A stretch of 6,747 bases of DNA. Source: Acetobacteraceae bacterium (GTDB lineage: Bacteria; Pseudomonadota; Alphaproteobacteria; Acetobacterales; Acetobacteraceae). The notes below the pieces were generated by a model that saw nothing but the letters and a program-made list of their open reading frames with translations, did not search any database and was not told the origin of the DNA. The DNA lies in contig CANJSR010000278.1 of NCBI GenBank assembly GCA_947476855.1, forward strand, positions 1 through 6,747, given 5' to 3'. Each line of letters begins with the position of its first letter. The stretch's first letter is position 1. Made by a program: the position numbers and the translations under genes. This document shows positions 6,212-6,747 of this stretch, one piece after another.

Positions 6212-6747
6212 TACCTGATCCTCGGGTCAAGGAAGGCATAGGCCAGATCGATCGCCAGGTTGATCAGAACATAGACGAAGGACGCGACCAGGATGACGCC
6301 CTGGATGATGGGATAGTCGCGCTGGGTCACCGCCTCGATCGTCAGGCGGCCGATGCCGGGGATGGCGAAGACGCTTTCCGTCACGACCACGCCGCCGATC
6401 AGCAGCGCGATGCCCAGGCCGATCGTGGTGACGATGGGGACCGAGGCGTTCTTCAGCGCGTGCCGCAGCAGGACCGGCATGGGGGCGAGGCCCTTGGCGC
6501 GCGCGGTGCGGATATAATCCTCGTTCAGCACGTCCAGCATCGTGCTGCGGGTCATCCGCGCGAGCAGGGCCGCGAAGACCAGGCCCAGCGTGATCGCCGG
6601 CAGGACCAGATGACGCCAGAAGCCGGTGAAGTCATCGGCGAAGGGCGTGTAGCCCTGCACCGGCAGCAGCCGCCAGGTGCGGGCGAACTGGTAGACCAGC
6701 CCATAGCCGATCAGGAACACCGGGGCCGAGAAGGCCAGCACCGCGAT
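6208..6747 (-). CDS. ABC transporter permease, DppB/OppB family (partial, 5' end outside window)
   Basis: The C-terminal 179 residues of a protein usually about 305-340 residues long; the N-terminus lies beyond the right edge. It pairs with the downstream DppC-type permease to form the transmembrane channel. Family features in the visible part: a helix followed by L-L-P-V-Q-G-Y, then H-L-V-L-P-A-I-T-L-G; M-T-R-S-T-M-L-D-V-L-N-E-D-Y-I-R-T-A-R-A-K-G-L, which opens the EAA loop; the partner half R-H-A-L-K-N-A; G-G-V-V-V-T-E-S-V-F-A-I-P-G-I-G-R-L; Q-R-D-Y-P-I-I-Q-G; and the terminal Y-A-F-L-D-P-R-I-R-Y. All match DppB/OppB closely. Its stop codon overlaps the next gene's start by 4 nt (6208-6211), implying translational coupling. 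The reading frame is open through the window edge. Confidence 0.95.
   Translation of the reverse strand: MAVLAFSAPVFLIGYGLVYQFARTWRLLPVQGYTPFADDFTGFWRHLVLPAITLGLVFAALLARMTRSTMLDVLNEDYIRTARAKGLAPMPVLLRHALKNASVPIVTTIGLGIALLIGGVVVTESVFAIPGIGRLTIEAVTQRDYPIIQGVILVASFVYVLINLAIDLAYAFLDPRIRY
6220..6223 (-). promoter_or_regulatory. Ribosome binding site for the TTG-initiated permease
   Basis: GAGG on the minus strand lies 8 nt before the TTG start at 6211, inside the last codons of the upstream permease gene. It decides in favour of the TTG over the later in-frame ATG (residue 19). Confidence 0.55.

Overview
The window is GC-rich, densely coded bacterial DNA of ordinary chromosomal character. The HslV sequence, the strong G/C bias at third codon positions and the gene styles fit an alphaproteobacterium, most likely Rhodospirillales/Acetobacteraceae-like. 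That placement is inferred from protein flavour, not from a marker gene.

Layout: (1) 1-416, minus strand: the 5' three quarters of hslV, the peptidase of the HslUV protease, running off the left edge. (2) 417-629: a divergent intergenic region that should hold the promoters for hslV and for the rightward genes. It contains a TTGACA hexamer and two short inverted repeats, but no convincing -10 box. (3) 630-5338, plus strand: three tightly spaced genes that look like one operon. They encode a 1000-residue exported multiheme cytochrome c with six CxxCH sites and a cytochrome P460-like N-terminal region, an NhaP/CPA1-type Na+/H+ antiporter, and a 150-residue pore-loop membrane protein built like a small K+ channel but without the TxGYG filter. 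(4) 5340-5381: a 16-bp perfect hairpin between convergent genes, probably a shared transcription terminator. (5) 5384-6747, minus strand: a DppC/OppC-type permease and the C-terminal part of its DppB/OppB-type partner, overlapping by 4 nt and running off the right edge. They are part of a peptide (or related substrate) ABC importer.

How the genes fit together: hslV and the ABC permeases are ordinary and unrelated to the middle operon. The middle operon is the unusual part. It joins a periplasmic redox protein of unknown substrate to two inner-membrane ion-handling proteins, separated by only 42 and 17 nt. A link between periplasmic electron transfer or oxidation chemistry and monovalent cation/proton balance is a reasonable hypothesis, but the sequence does not prove it. 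No RNA genes, CRISPR arrays, insertion sequences or prophage genes were seen.
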